Assembly (NCBI GenBank): GCA_017640505.1
Contig: JAEPQO010000001.1
Span: 1,876,625 to 1,940,624 of the forward strand
Length of the DNA stretch: 64,000 nt
Reading direction: 5' to 3'
Source: Rhodospirillales bacterium
Lineage (GTDB): Bacteria; Pseudomonadota; Alphaproteobacteria; Rhodospirillales; Casp-alpha2
This document shows positions 33,733 to 42,709 of the stretch, piece after piece (within the stretch, counting starts at the first letter, position 1; each line of letters starts with the position of its first letter). The position numbers were made by a program, and so were the translations under genes. Below the pieces are notes generated by a model. That model was not told the DNA's origin. It saw only the letters and a list, made by a program, of their open reading frames with translations, and did not search any database.

Positions 33733-35152
33733 CGTTGGTGAAGCTCTTCATCGCTTCAATGACGCCTTCCTTGTAGCCAAGACCAGAGTCCTTGATGCCG
33801 CCGAAGGGTGACATCTCGATCCGGTAACCCGGGACTTCCCAGATGTTCACGGTGCCGTGCTCGAGCTCGTTGATGAACCGCGTGATGTAATCGAGACGAT
33901 TGGTTGCGACACCCGACGACAGGCCGAAATTGGTGCCGTTGGCGACACGGATGGCATCGTCGATATCCTTGATGCGGATGATCGGAATGGCCGGACCGAA
34001 GGTCTCCTCGACAACCAGTTCCATGTCGGACGTCACGTGATCGACAACCGTTGGCGGGAAGATCGCGCCGTCGCGGTCATTGCCGTACAGTAGCTTGGCG
34101 CCGGCTTTCACCGCATCGTCGACACGGCGTTGGAAGGTCTTGGCGGCATCCTCGGTGATGACGCACCCTACATCGGTTGACGGGTCTGTCGGGTTGCCGG
34201 CCTTGAGGGCCTTGGCCTTTTCGACGCATGCCGCGGCAAAGTCATCGGCAACGCTTTCGTGCACGAGGATTCGCTTCACCGCCGTGCAGCGCTGGCCCGA
34301 GTTCTTGGTTGCCCCCGCGACGGCCATCGTCGCGGCTCGCTCAATATCGGCGTCTTCCATGATGATGAACGGCGCATTGCCGCCGAGCTCGAGCACGGTG
34401 CGGCGATAGCCGGCCTTTTCCGCAATCATCTTGCCGACGGGGACGCCGCCCGTGAACGTGATCAGGTCGATGCGCGGATCGGTGATCATGCTGTCGCCGA
34501 TTTTGGCCGGCATGCCCGTGACGACGTTGAACATTTCCGGCGGCAGACCGGCTTCGTACAGGACGTCGGCCAGCAGCAGCGCCGTCAGCGGGGTCAGTTC
34601 GGTCGGTTTGCAGACCATCCGGTTATTGGTGGCGATCGACGGTGCGATCTTGTGTGCGACCATGTTGAGCGGGTGGTTGAACGGCGTGATCGCGCTGATG
34701 ACGCCCAACAGCGGTTCGCGCTGCGTGAAAATTTTGCGGCGCTGGCCGTGCGGCGTCAGGTCGCACGAGAAGATCTCGCCGTCGTCATTAATCACCATCT
34801 GACCGGTCAGCGTGAACACGTCGAAGGCACGGCCGACTTCGTAGAGGCTGTCCTTTTTCGACAGGCCACACTCGGCGGTGATCAGATCGGAAATCTCGTC
34901 CTTGCGGGCGACCAGCAGTTCCGCGGTTTTCTGGAGGATTTGCTGGCGCTCATAACGGGTCAGGTTGGGTTTGAAGGCGTGGGCCTTCTTGAACGCATCC
35001 TCGATCTGCGCGGGATCGGCATTCGGCACCGTGCCCACGACACTGCCGTCATAGGGGTTCAGAACCTCGATGCGGTCGTCATTGTCGACGCGTTCGCCGG
35101 CAATCCGCATGGTTTCATGACGTGGCGTGGTGTGGTCCGAATGCGCATCCAT
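33704..35152 (-). CDS. phnY: Phosphonoacetaldehyde dehydrogenase
   Basis: A 482-residue NAD-dependent aldehyde dehydrogenase. The catalytic Glu lies in [10 protein letters not shown] and the nucleophile Cys in [30 protein letters not shown] and [13 protein letters not shown] are the usual NAD-site motifs. Assignment to PhnY rests on its place at the end of a minus-strand operon after phnW and phnA: it would oxidise phosphonoacetaldehyde to phosphonoacetate, the step between them, as known from Sinorhizobium meliloti. The gap to phnA is 18 bp. A general succinate-semialdehyde type would be the alternative without this context. Confidence 0.88.
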   Translation of the reverse strand: MDAHSDHTTPRHETMRIAGERVDNDDRIEVLNPYDGSVVGTVPNADPAQIEDAFKKAHAFKPNLTRYERQQILQKTAELLVARKDEISDLITAECGLSKKDSLYEVGRAFDVFTLTGQMVINDDGEIFSCDLTPHGQRRKIFTQREPLLGVISAITPFNHPLNMVAHKIAPSIATNNRMVCKPTELTPLTALLLADVLYEAGLPPEMFNVVTGMPAKIGDSMITDPRIDLITFTGGVPVGKMIAEKAGYRRTVLELGGNAPFIIMEDADIERAATMAVAGATKNSGQRCTAVKRILVHESVADDFAAACVEKAKALKAGNPTDPSTDVGCVITEDAAKTFQRRVDDAVKAGAKLLYGNDRDGAIFPPTVVDHVTSDMELVVEETFGPAIPIIRIKDIDDAIRVANGTNFGLSSGVATNRLDYITRFINELEHGTVNIWEVPGYRIEMSPFGGIKDSGLGYKEGVIEAMKSFTNVKTFSMPWQ

Positions 35153-35170
35153 GGTGAAGCTCTCCGATCT

Positions 35171-36418
35171 TCAGGAAACGTGGTTTAGGGCGACATCGAA
35201 GATGTCGAAATTCCGCAGCTGGCGCCCGCCCGGTAATTCGTCGATGGGCTTGGTGACGATCAGGGGAACGGTCTGTTCCGAGACGCCGCCGTGCGAGCGT
35301 AGCGGCTCTTTCAACTGTGACAGGTCATGGCGGTCGGCACTGGTGCCGAGAACCTTCGACTTGTCCGAAACAACGATCAGGTCACCCAGCCGGTCTTCGG
35401 GCAGGCCAAACATCCGGCAGCCGATCTCGCGTGGATAGACCGTAGCAATGCCGTCGATAGTTCTGAGGGCATCGGCCACTGCGTCCGGGTCGATCTCGTC
35501 ATTGAGGTAAATTGTCGCAAACGATCCGAGCGCACCGTGATGCACAACGTAGGGGTCGGTAATCGGCAGGATCACGCGGGCGTCACCCGGGTCGAGCATC
35601 CCGTCCAGGACTTCCTGCAGGTAGATGACGTCAGGCTTTCCGTCGTCATCGTGCTTGGCATTCATGCCGTGGTCGGCGGTCAACGCCAGCGTGGCACCAA
35701 GCGCATCGAGCTTGGCGAAGTAGCCGTCCATCATGGCATAGAACTCATTGGCAACCGGCGTGCCCGGCGCGTGCTTGTGCTGGATGTAGTCGGTCGTCGA
35801 CAGGTACATCAAGTCCGGGTGCATGCTTTCCATCAGCTTGACGCCGGCATCGAAAATGAACTCGCTCAATTCCGCGGAATAAACGGACGGGATGTCGCGG
35901 CCGACCATCGCCTGCGCGTTGTCGATGCCGTTTTCGGCCATCGTGGTTTCGTCCGCTTTCTCGGACGAGAAGCTGACGGCGCGGCCCGACGAGAAATCGA
36001 GGCCATGGCCCAGCAGGCGGCGGAGCTTGTCCTTCGCGGTGACGATGCAGACCTTTGCCCCGGCGTCGTGGAACGCTTTGAAGATGGTGTCGGCGCGCAG
36101 GAACTTCGGGTCATTCATCATGACTTCGTCGCCGCTTTCGGGATCGAGGAAGAAGTTGCCCGAAATACCGTGAACGGCCGGCGGCTGACCGGTGACGATC
36201 GACAGGTTGTTGGGGTTGGTGAAGCTCGGCACCACGCAGTGCGCACGCAGGTCGGCGCCGTTCTCCAACGCACTCGCCAGGTACGGCATATGGCCGCCGG
36301 CAATGGCCTGTTCGATATAGTCCGGTTCGGAGCCGTCGATGCAGACGACGACAAGCGGTTTCTGCGGCCAGTTGTACGTTCTGCCGTTAACAGAAACGGT
36401 CTTGTTGATGCTGTTCAT
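35171..36418 (-). CDS. phnA: Phosphonoacetate hydrolase
   Basis: A 415-residue alkaline-phosphatase-superfamily enzyme that splits phosphonoacetate to acetate and phosphate. The first metal Asp is in VVCIDGSEPDY, and the nucleophilic Thr in PSFTNPNNLSIVTG. Other ligands are in STTDYIQHKHAPG, ALTADHGMNAKHDD and RSHGGVSEQTVP. These are the residues known from S. meliloti PhnA. It lies between phnW and phnY with gaps of 14 and 18 bp. This gene, not a phosphonatase, defines the route as PhnW-PhnY-PhnA. It is unrelated to the C-P lyase-associated PhnA family protein of E. coli. Confidence 0.93.
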   Translation of the reverse strand: MNSINKTVSVNGRTYNWPQKPLVVVCIDGSEPDYIEQAIAGGHMPYLASALENGADLRAHCVVPSFTNPNNLSIVTGQPPAVHGISGNFFLDPESGDEVMMNDPKFLRADTIFKAFHDAGAKVCIVTAKDKLRRLLGHGLDFSSGRAVSFSSEKADETTMAENGIDNAQAMVGRDIPSVYSAELSEFIFDAGVKLMESMHPDLMYLSTTDYIQHKHAPGTPVANEFYAMMDGYFAKLDALGATLALTADHGMNAKHDDDGKPDVIYLQEVLDGMLDPGDARVILPITDPYVVHHGALGSFATIYLNDEIDPDAVADALRTIDGIATVYPREIGCRMFGLPEDRLGDLIVVSDKSKVLGTSADRHDLSQLKEPLRSHGGVSEQTVPLIVTKPIDELPGGRQLRNFDIFDVALNHVS

Positions 36419-36432
36419 CGTTCTTTCTTCCC

Positions 36433-37563
36433 TCAGGCAGCCGCAGGGCGCCCGTTTTGTACGTTCATGTCTTTCAAGGTGGACTCGATCACCGCGAGCG
36501 CGCCGTTGATTTCAGCGGCGCCGAGCGCGCCGATGCAGCCGATGCGGAACGACGGTGCTACTGTCAGCTTGCCGGGATAGATGATGTATCCCTGGTCCTT
36601 GAGACGGTCATAGAAAACCTCGAAGTCGAAGTTCGGGTCTTCCGGCATCTTGAAGGTGATGATGATCGGTGCCTGCAGGCTGTCCGGCAGCAGCGTTTCG
36701 AAACCGAGCTTGCGCATGCCGGCGATCAGAATGTCGCGGTTCTCGGTGTACCGCTTGAAGCGGCCGGCAACGCCGCCGGCGTCGAAGAACTGCCGGATGG
36801 CGGCGTCGAAGGCGACGATCACATGCGTTGGCGGTGTGAAGCGCCACTGTGCGTTTTTCTCCATCGCCGTCCATTGATCATAGAGATCGAGGCTCAGCGA
36901 ATGCGCATTGCCCTTGCAGCCTTCCAGAACCGATTTTCGGATGAGTGCGAAGCCCATACCGGGCACGCCCTCGAGGCACTTATTCGACGACGCCATGACG
37001 GCATCGAAGGTGACCTTTTTGGCGTCGAGCTCAATCGCGCCGAACGCGCTCATCGCGTCGATGATCAGGCTTTTGCCCTGTTTGGCGCAGACCTCGGCGA
37101 TCTCCGCAATCGGATTAAGGATACCCGACGTGGTTTCGCAGTGGACGGCCAAGACATGGGTAATGGCTGCATCGTCGGCGAGCATCTTCTCAAGATGCGC
37201 CGGATCGGGCGGGGTGTCCTCGGCGGTTTCGTAGGTCGCGTGCGCGCGTCCCGTGTAGTCGAGGATTTTCACCATGCGCTGGCCATACGCGCCGTTGATC
37301 AGCACCAAAGCTTTCCCGTCCTTGGGAATTACCGTGCCGAGCGTCGCTTCGACCGCAAACGTGCCGCTGCCCTGAACCGGCACACAGACGTGCGTGTCTT
37401 CGGCATTGGCGATTTTAAGAAGGCTTCGGCGGACCCGGGCATTGGTCTCGATAAACGTGGCATCGCGGGAACCCCAGTCGTGGAGCATCGCCCGTTTCGT
37501 CTCGTCCGTGGTGGTCAGTGGGCCCGGCGTGAGGAGCCAGGGGTCACGATCAGCAGTCGTCAT
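36433..37563 (-). CDS. phnW: 2-aminoethylphosphonate--pyruvate transaminase
   Basis: A 376-residue PLP enzyme that converts 2-aminoethylphosphonate and pyruvate to phosphonoacetaldehyde and alanine. Its start LLTPGPLTTTDETKRAMLHDWGSRD is characteristic of PhnW, and the PLP lysine is in MASSNKCLEGVPGMGFAL. VPVQGSGTFAVEATLG and the C-terminal RIGCIGALGAAEI also fit. It is the first catabolic gene, 94 bp after the transporter permease gene. That gap carries tandem decamer repeats and an inverted repeat, so it may have its own promoter. Confidence 0.95.
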   Translation of the reverse strand: MTTADRDPWLLTPGPLTTTDETKRAMLHDWGSRDATFIETNARVRRSLLKIANAEDTHVCVPVQGSGTFAVEATLGTVIPKDGKALVLINGAYGQRMVKILDYTGRAHATYETAEDTPPDPAHLEKMLADDAAITHVLAVHCETTSGILNPIAEIAEVCAKQGKSLIIDAMSAFGAIELDAKKVTFDAVMASSNKCLEGVPGMGFALIRKSVLEGCKGNAHSLSLDLYDQWTAMEKNAQWRFTPPTHVIVAFDAAIRQFFDAGGVAGRFKRYTENRDILIAGMRKLGFETLLPDSLQAPIIITFKMPEDPNFDFEVFYDRLKDQGYIIYPGKLTVAPSFRIGCIGALGAAEINGALAVIESTLKDMNVQNGRPAAA

Positions 37564-37583
37564 AAGTGTCTCCGCATGTCTGC

Positions 37584-37625
37584 AGTCCGCGAATACGGAC
37601 TATATCGGTCAAAAACGGTCAAAAG
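37584..37625. promoter_or_regulatory. Inverted repeat and tandem decamers upstream of phnW
   Basis: AGTCCG-CGAATA-CGGACT (37584-37601) is a perfect dyad. Next to it, CGGTCAAAAA and CGGTCAAAAG (37606-37625) are adjacent copies exactly one helical turn apart. On the minus strand the order is decamers, then dyad, then phnW. This suggests activator sites over a promoter; the factor is unknown. Confidence 0.45.
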
Positions 37626-37657
37626 TCCACAAATAAAAAATGAAACTTTTTTGTCGA

Positions 37658-39358
37658 CTAGCGTTTGCGCCAGGCCTGTGTCCGGCTCTGGATCCCACGG
37701 GTCAGGATCATGTGCAACAGCCTGACGCCGGCCGCCGTACATACGATCATCATACCCATGGCGGCGGCCGGTGACTGGTCGCCGGCATCGTCCATGTTCA
37801 GCACGGCGACGGACGCCAGTGTAGTATCGGATGAATACAGAAATACGACAGCGGATACGGTCGTCATGGCATTGACGAACAGGTACATCGATATATCCAG
37901 CACCGCCGGCGTACAGACCGGCACCGTCACCCGCCAGAACGTCTTGTAGAATGGCGCTTTCAGGGATTGCGATACGGCCTCGAATTCCGGGTCCATCTGC
38001 TTCAGCGCAGTGACGGCGGACAGGTGCGCGACCGTGTAAAAGTGCGTGATCGTGCAGATCACAAGGATCGGCATCGTATGATAGAGAAAGCCGAGCGGGT
38101 TGTCCGGGTGGTTGAAAAAGAACACGTAGGCGAGGCCAAGAACAAGGCCCGGCACCGCCATGGGCACCATGCAAAGCGCCTGCATGGCCGTTCGGCCATG
38201 CTGGAAGCCGCGGCTCTTTTCGACCAGGAAAGCGCCGAAGAAGACAATCGCCGTGCCGAAGACCGCGGTCCAGGCCGCGAGCTCGATCGAGTTGAAGTAC
38301 GAATCCCAGCCGCCGCCATCCATCAATTGGAAGTTATAGTGCTTGGTGGTCAGGCTCAGGTTATAGGGCCAGAACTTCACCACCGATGAAAATGCCGCCA
38401 TGGCCAGCACGGACAGGATGATGAAGCCGACCAGGCTGCAGAACGCGAGCATGATGCGGTCGAACATCGGGTTCGGTTTGGGCTGGAATGGGACGGCGCG
38501 CGCTGACAGCAACGCGACTTGCTTGCGCTGGACGATGCGGTCGGCGATGAACGCGAACGCCGCCGGGATCAGCAGAGCCATGGAAACCACGGCGCCCATC
38601 TGGAAATCGTGCCGGCCGACGACCTGTTTATAGACGTCGGTTGCCAGCACGTTGTACTGCCCGCCGACGACCTTGGGCACGCCGAAGTCGGTGATGATCA
38701 GCGTAAAGGCGACGAAGAAAGCGGACACGAGGCCGTAGCGCATGCTTGGCAGCGTTACCGTGAAGAACGTTTTGATCTTGCTGGCGCCCAGTACCTCGGA
38801 TGCTTCGTAAAGCCGGGCATCGCTGAGCGACATGCTGATCAGCATGATCGTCATGACGTGTGGGAAGACGTAAAAGACTTCGCCCATCACGATCCCGATC
38901 GGTCCATAAAGCTCGGCGCCGAATAGCCATTCCTTGATGATCCCCTGGTTGCCGAAGAAGAACACCAGGGAAATCGCCGGCAACAGCGACGGCATCAGGA
39001 TCGGCACAAGGGCGATCCCCTTGAACAGGCTCTTCGCGGGCATGCAGGACCGGGTCAGGGCATAAGCATAGATAAACGCGATGAACATGACGATGACCGT
39101 TGCGATCAGCGTCACCTTGAAGCTGTTTCCGATCGACCATGAAAGGGCCGGGGTCGTCAGATAGGTAATGTAGTTGGCAAGGCCGACGAACTGCCCGTCA
39201 GCGTTCTGGAAGCTTTTCGCAAGCAGCGCATAGAGCGGGAACGCGATGCCGACCAGCAGGTAGACGGCGATCAGCATCATGGCGATGCGCATGATCCAGT
39301 CATCGCGGCTGATCTTCGGTTTGACGATCGGGGCAGTGGTCGCGGCGGCGTCGCTCAT
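37658..39358 (-). CDS. phnU2: 2-aminoethylphosphonate ABC transporter permease, fused two-domain type
   Basis: A 566-residue inner-membrane protein with about 12 helices. It contains two copies of the binding-protein-dependent permease domain, with an EAA-like loop in each half: EASEVLGASKIKTFFTVTLPS and EFEAVSQSLKAPFYKTFWRVTVPV. This FbpB-like fusion does the work of separate PhnU and PhnV. The start at 39358 is five bases after the ATPase gene stop; the longer open frame upstream is out of register with that gene and is not used. It is part of the phn operon. Confidence 0.9.
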   Translation of the reverse strand: MSDAAATTAPIVKPKISRDDWIMRIAMMLIAVYLLVGIAFPLYALLAKSFQNADGQFVGLANYITYLTTPALSWSIGNSFKVTLIATVIVMFIAFIYAYALTRSCMPAKSLFKGIALVPILMPSLLPAISLVFFFGNQGIIKEWLFGAELYGPIGIVMGEVFYVFPHVMTIMLISMSLSDARLYEASEVLGASKIKTFFTVTLPSMRYGLVSAFFVAFTLIITDFGVPKVVGGQYNVLATDVYKQVVGRHDFQMGAVVSMALLIPAAFAFIADRIVQRKQVALLSARAVPFQPKPNPMFDRIMLAFCSLVGFIILSVLAMAAFSSVVKFWPYNLSLTTKHYNFQLMDGGGWDSYFNSIELAAWTAVFGTAIVFFGAFLVEKSRGFQHGRTAMQALCMVPMAVPGLVLGLAYVFFFNHPDNPLGFLYHTMPILVICTITHFYTVAHLSAVTALKQMDPEFEAVSQSLKAPFYKTFWRVTVPVCTPAVLDISMYLFVNAMTTVSAVVFLYSSDTTLASVAVLNMDDAGDQSPAAAMGMMIVCTAAGVRLLHMILTRGIQSRTQAWRKR

Positions 39359-39363
39359 ACGAA

Positions 39364-40455
39364 CTACCTCTGCGCCGTATAAACGTTCATGTGTTCGGCG
39401 GGGAGCGCGACCCTGATGCTGCCGCCGACGGAAATATCGATCTCCCGTGCCCTTGCGACGGACACGTCTATCATCAGCCCGGCGCCGCCCCCCACGGGGT
39501 CGGTGTGCAGGCGATGAAACGAGCCGAGGAATTCGACGTGATGGATCGGCAGTGTCATCTGGTTCGGCGCGCCGTCGGCACGGCTGCCGGTCAGCACGTC
39601 CTCCGGGCGGATACAAAGCGTGACTTCGGTCCCTTCGGCGATGCCCGGCGGGCTCGCGCTGAGGGAAAGGTCAGTGTTGCCGACACGGGCCGATGTGGGT
39701 GTCACAAGCTTGGCGTCGATAAAATTGGTCGTGCCGATGAAGTCAGCGACGAAAGGGGAGGCCGGTTGGCTGTAAATTTCGAGCGGCGTGCCGACCTGTT
39801 CGATCACGCCGTTGTTCATGACGACGATCCGGTCTGCCATGGTTAGTGCTTCTTCCTGATCGTGCGTGACCATGATGGTGGTGACGCCGATCTGGTGCTG
39901 CAGTTCCTTGATCTCGTGCCGCAGATGGGCACGTACTTTTGCATCCAAAGCGGACAGCGGCTCGTCCAGAAGCAAGAGACCCGGTTCCGTTGCCAAGGCA
40001 CGGGCGAGGGCCACGCGCTGCTGCTGGCCGCCGGACAACTGTGCCGGATATTTTGTGCCCTGATCCGGCAGGCCGACGAGATCGAGCAGTTCCGTCACAC
40101 GTTGTTCGATCTTCGGTTTGGCGACTTTCTGGTTTTCGAGGCCGTAGGCGACGTTGGCGCGTACCGTCAGGTTCGGGAACAGCGCATAGGACTGAAATAC
40201 GATGCCGAAATCCCGTTCCGACGGCGGCAGCGCGGAAATGTCGCGGCCCTTCTGGAATATCTGGCCCGAGGTCTGAATGTCCAACCCGGCAACGGCGCGT
40301 AACAGCGTGGTCTTGCCGCAGCCGGAGGGGCCGAGGAAACAGACGAACTCTTTCTCAAAGACCTCGAGGGAGATGCCCTGAAGTGCAGTGAAATCGCCGA
40401 ACTTCTTGGTGACGTCGACGATCTTCAGATACGGCGCAACGTTGTCCGATGCCAT
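39364..40455 (-). CDS. phnT2: 2-aminoethylphosphonate ABC transporter ATP-binding protein
   Basis: A 363-residue ATPase of the polyamine/iron-type importer family. Walker A is GPSGCGKTT at about residue 42, the signature motif is LSGGQQQRVALARAL, Walker B is LLLLDEPLSALD, and the switch His is in VTHDQEEAL. The C-terminal 120 residues form a TOBE domain. It lies between the binding protein gene and the permease gene. Substrate assignment comes from the adjacent phnWAY genes and from the matching phnS2 and phnU2 types. Confidence 0.9.
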   Translation of the reverse strand: MASDNVAPYLKIVDVTKKFGDFTALQGISLEVFEKEFVCFLGPSGCGKTTLLRAVAGLDIQTSGQIFQKGRDISALPPSERDFGIVFQSYALFPNLTVRANVAYGLENQKVAKPKIEQRVTELLDLVGLPDQGTKYPAQLSGGQQQRVALARALATEPGLLLLDEPLSALDAKVRAHLRHEIKELQHQIGVTTIMVTHDQEEALTMADRIVVMNNGVIEQVGTPLEIYSQPASPFVADFIGTTNFIDAKLVTPTSARVGNTDLSLSASPPGIAEGTEVTLCIRPEDVLTGSRADGAPNQMTLPIHHVEFLGSFHRLHTDPVGGGAGLMIDVSVARAREIDISVGGSIRVALPAEHMNVYTAQR

Positions 40456-40521
40456 ATGAGCCTGTCCCCCTGCGATGAGGCCTACAACGATAACTTAAGT
40501 GAAGTGCAAATCAAACGGATT

Positions 40522-40547
40522 GCCCCGAGCGGTTTATCGCCCGGGGC
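40522..40547 (-). other. Stable hairpin between phnS2 and phnT2
   Basis: On the minus strand GCCCCGGGCG pairs with CGCTCGGGGC (ten pairs with one G-U) around ATAAAC. No T tract follows, so it is probably not a full terminator. Such stems after binding-protein genes often raise their expression over the transporter genes by protecting the 5' mRNA. This is inference. Confidence 0.5.
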
Positions 40548-40573
40548 TCTCCAGTTCGTCTCAGCCAATCCGC

Positions 40574-41611
40574 TTATTTGGGATCGGATTTGCTGTCGTA
40601 GCGCTTTCGCCACTCATCCAGGATGCGGATGCGGTTTTTGGCGGCCCAGGCAAAATCGTTCTGGATCATCTTGCCTTCGATTCCGGCCGGGAAGTTCTCC
40701 ACCGGCTTCGATTTACCGACCATGGAAACGACGGCGTACGACTCGTTGTACATTTCCATCGCTTTTTCACTGACGGACCAGTCGGCCAGCTTCTTCGCGG
40801 CGTCCAGCTTCTTGGTGTTGTGGACAATGGCGAATGCCTCGAGGTCCCAGCCAACACCCGGCGACGGCGCGACGACTTCGAGCGGCGCACCTTCGGACTT
40901 GGACTTGGCACCGCGATACGCGAACGAGACGCCGATCGGCGTTTCACCGCGTGCGGCCAGCTTGCACGGTGCGGAACCGGAGTGCGTGTAACGCGAGATG
41001 TTCTCGTGCAGCGCGTCCATGTACTTCCACGCATCGTCTTCGCCCATCATTTGGATCCAGCTCGAAACGTCGAGGAAGCCCGTACCCGACGAGTTCGGGT
41101 TCGGCATGATGACGTGGCCCTTGTAGACCGGCTTGGTCAGGTCTTTCCAATCCGTCGGGATCGGCAGGTTGTTTTTCTTGCCTTCGACGGTGTTGTAACA
41201 GACCGATGCGATCCACGCGCGCTGACCGACCCACTGCGGGGCGCTGTTGACCGTGTCGTAAAATTTCTTCTCGATCTTATCGAGGCCCTTCGGCGCGTAG
41301 CCCTGGAAGTAGCCTTCGTTGCCGAGCAGCATAAGGCTGGTGGCGGCAAGACCCCAGACGACGTCCGCTTGCGGGTTGTCTTTTTCGGCCATCAGCTTGG
41401 ATGTGACGATACCGGTGGAATCGCGGATCCAGTTGATGGTGATGCCCGGGTTGTCGCTTTCGAAGGCTTTCTTGAAGCCCGCGAGTTCGTCTGCCTCGAC
41501 CGCGGTATAGACGGTCAGGTCGACGGCCTTGGCGGGCGTTGCGGCAAACAGCCCGAGGGCTGCGACCCCAAACGTGGCGCTTTTTAGAAATTTTGAAAAT
41601 CCTGCGTTCAT
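40574..41611 (-). CDS. phnS2: 2-aminoethylphosphonate ABC transporter substrate-binding protein
   Basis: A 345-residue periplasmic binding protein of the FbpA/PotD-like group. The signal peptide (ATFGVAALGLFAATPAKA) is cleaved after about residue 27, and the mature start is VDLTVYTAVEADELAGFKKAFE. The ATG at 41611 follows GGAG; the longer reading from 41686 has no such site. It is the first gene of the minus-strand operon, so phosphonate uptake and breakdown genes are all downstream. Substrate assignment rests on gene context. A 300-bp divergent promoter region separates it from the DeoR gene. Confidence 0.9.
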   Translation of the reverse strand: MNAGFSKFLKSATFGVAALGLFAATPAKAVDLTVYTAVEADELAGFKKAFESDNPGITINWIRDSTGIVTSKLMAEKDNPQADVVWGLAATSLMLLGNEGYFQGYAPKGLDKIEKKFYDTVNSAPQWVGQRAWIASVCYNTVEGKKNNLPIPTDWKDLTKPVYKGHVIMPNPNSSGTGFLDVSSWIQMMGEDDAWKYMDALHENISRYTHSGSAPCKLAARGETPIGVSFAYRGAKSKSEGAPLEVVAPSPGVGWDLEAFAIVHNTKKLDAAKKLADWSVSEKAMEMYNESYAVVSMVGKSKPVENFPAGIEGKMIQNDFAWAAKNRIRILDEWRKRYDSKSDPK

Positions 41612-41930
41612 TATTTTGTACTCCTGCTCCCTGGTTGCAGTTTTGATAAAGCGATGAAACAGGCAAAAAGCCACTATTGTCAACAAAACCGGTCAGGTCT
41701 AATTGTTGATAAGTTGGTTTGGCTTATGTGCTCCAAATTGAAGTGAGGAAGAAAACCTGTCGTCCTTCGCCATTGTAGCAAAAGCTTAACCAATCAAATT
41801 TGGCTGGCATAGATAAATATTGCACTGCAAAGAACATTTGATGAAGCGGCAAAGCTGGGTTTATTTACGGAACGGATCAAATGGCCATCGGGTGTTGGGG
41901 CACGCGCATCGGCTTAGGGGGGAATGACCA
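41612..41930. promoter_or_regulatory. Divergent promoter region between phnS2 and the DeoR regulator gene
   Basis: A 319-bp AT-rich gene-free stretch. TTGTCAACAA at 41677-41686 and TTGTTGATAA at 41703-41712 are near-perfect inverted copies (nine of ten) with 16 bp between. They are candidate operator halves for the DeoR regulator or another factor. AATTGAAGTGAGGAAG near 41735 and several A/T tracts are also seen. I see no ORF or RNA gene here. Confidence 0.45.
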
Positions 41931-42695
41931 ATGCTGGCAGAAGAACGACGGGCGAAAATCCTGGAGCTCGTAAACGAACGCGGGTCCGTATCGGTCAGCG
42001 AACTGCATCGGCGTCTCAAGGTGTCCCAGGAAACGATCCGGCGCGATATCACGAAGATGGCGCAGGAAGGTCGTCTCAGGAAAACGCACGGCGGCGCGCT
42101 GGCGCACGATCATTCGGAACCGGTCTTCGACGAGCGGATGTCCGTGAACATCGAAGGCAAGCGTGCCATTGGGCGTGCCGCCGCCGAGATGGTAACGGAC
42201 GATTCAACGCTGTTGATCGATTCCGGCACGACAACGCTCTGCTTAGTGGAAAACCTGATGGAGCGTCGGCGTCTCACCGTTTACACCAACGATATTCATA
42301 TTGCACAGCGGCTGAGTGGCAGGAACGACAACTCGGTCTATCTGACCGGCGGCGAGGTTCTTGCCAGCGAGGGTGCGCTTGTCGGACGGGACGCAACGGC
42401 GATGCTGGCAAACTATTATCCGGATTTTGCCTTCGTCGGCGCGGCGGCGTTCACCACGCAGCCGTTCCTGATGGATTATACCCGGGAAGCGGCGGAACTG
42501 AGGACGCAGATGCTGTCGCAGGCGCGCACGAAGGTCCTGCTGATCGATCACACCAAGTTCGGCCGTACCGGTCCGGTCAAGGTAGGTGGCCTCGAGGATG
42601 TCGACGTCATCATCACGGATGTGCCGCTAAAGGGTGACATCAAGACCGGACTAGCGAAGCTTTCGGCTGAAATTCTCGTCGCCGGGGAAACCTGA
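41931..42695 (+). CDS. DeoR-family transcriptional regulator, probable phn locus regulator
   Basis: A 254-residue DeoR/GlpR-type regulator. The N-terminal winged helix is at residues 1-55: LAEERRAKILELVNERGSVS, then SQETIRRDITKMAQEGRLRKTHGGAL. The C-terminal DeoRC domain, with SGTTTLCLVENL and the conserved VLLIDHTKFGRTG, binds a phosphorylated metabolite in relatives. It is divergent from phnS2, and the shared region has a candidate inverted-repeat operator. Control of the phosphonate operon by a phosphonate intermediate is a fair inference. A GGGGGGA run precedes the ATG. Confidence 0.85.
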   Translation: MLAEERRAKILELVNERGSVSVSELHRRLKVSQETIRRDITKMAQEGRLRKTHGGALAHDHSEPVFDERMSVNIEGKRAIGRAAAEMVTDDSTLLIDSGTTTLCLVENLMERRRLTVYTNDIHIAQRLSGRNDNSVYLTGGEVLASEGALVGRDATAMLANYYPDFAFVGAAAFTTQPFLMDYTREAAELRTQMLSQARTKVLLIDHTKFGRTGPVKVGGLEDVDVIITDVPLKGDIKTGLAKLSAEILVAGET

Positions 42696-42709
42696 AAAGC
42701 CGGTGACCA

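Noticed and set aside
39359-39616. N-terminal extension of the phn permease
   Set aside because: It is a shifted reading of the ATP-binding gene and is Arg-rich; the ATG at 39358 fits operon spacing.
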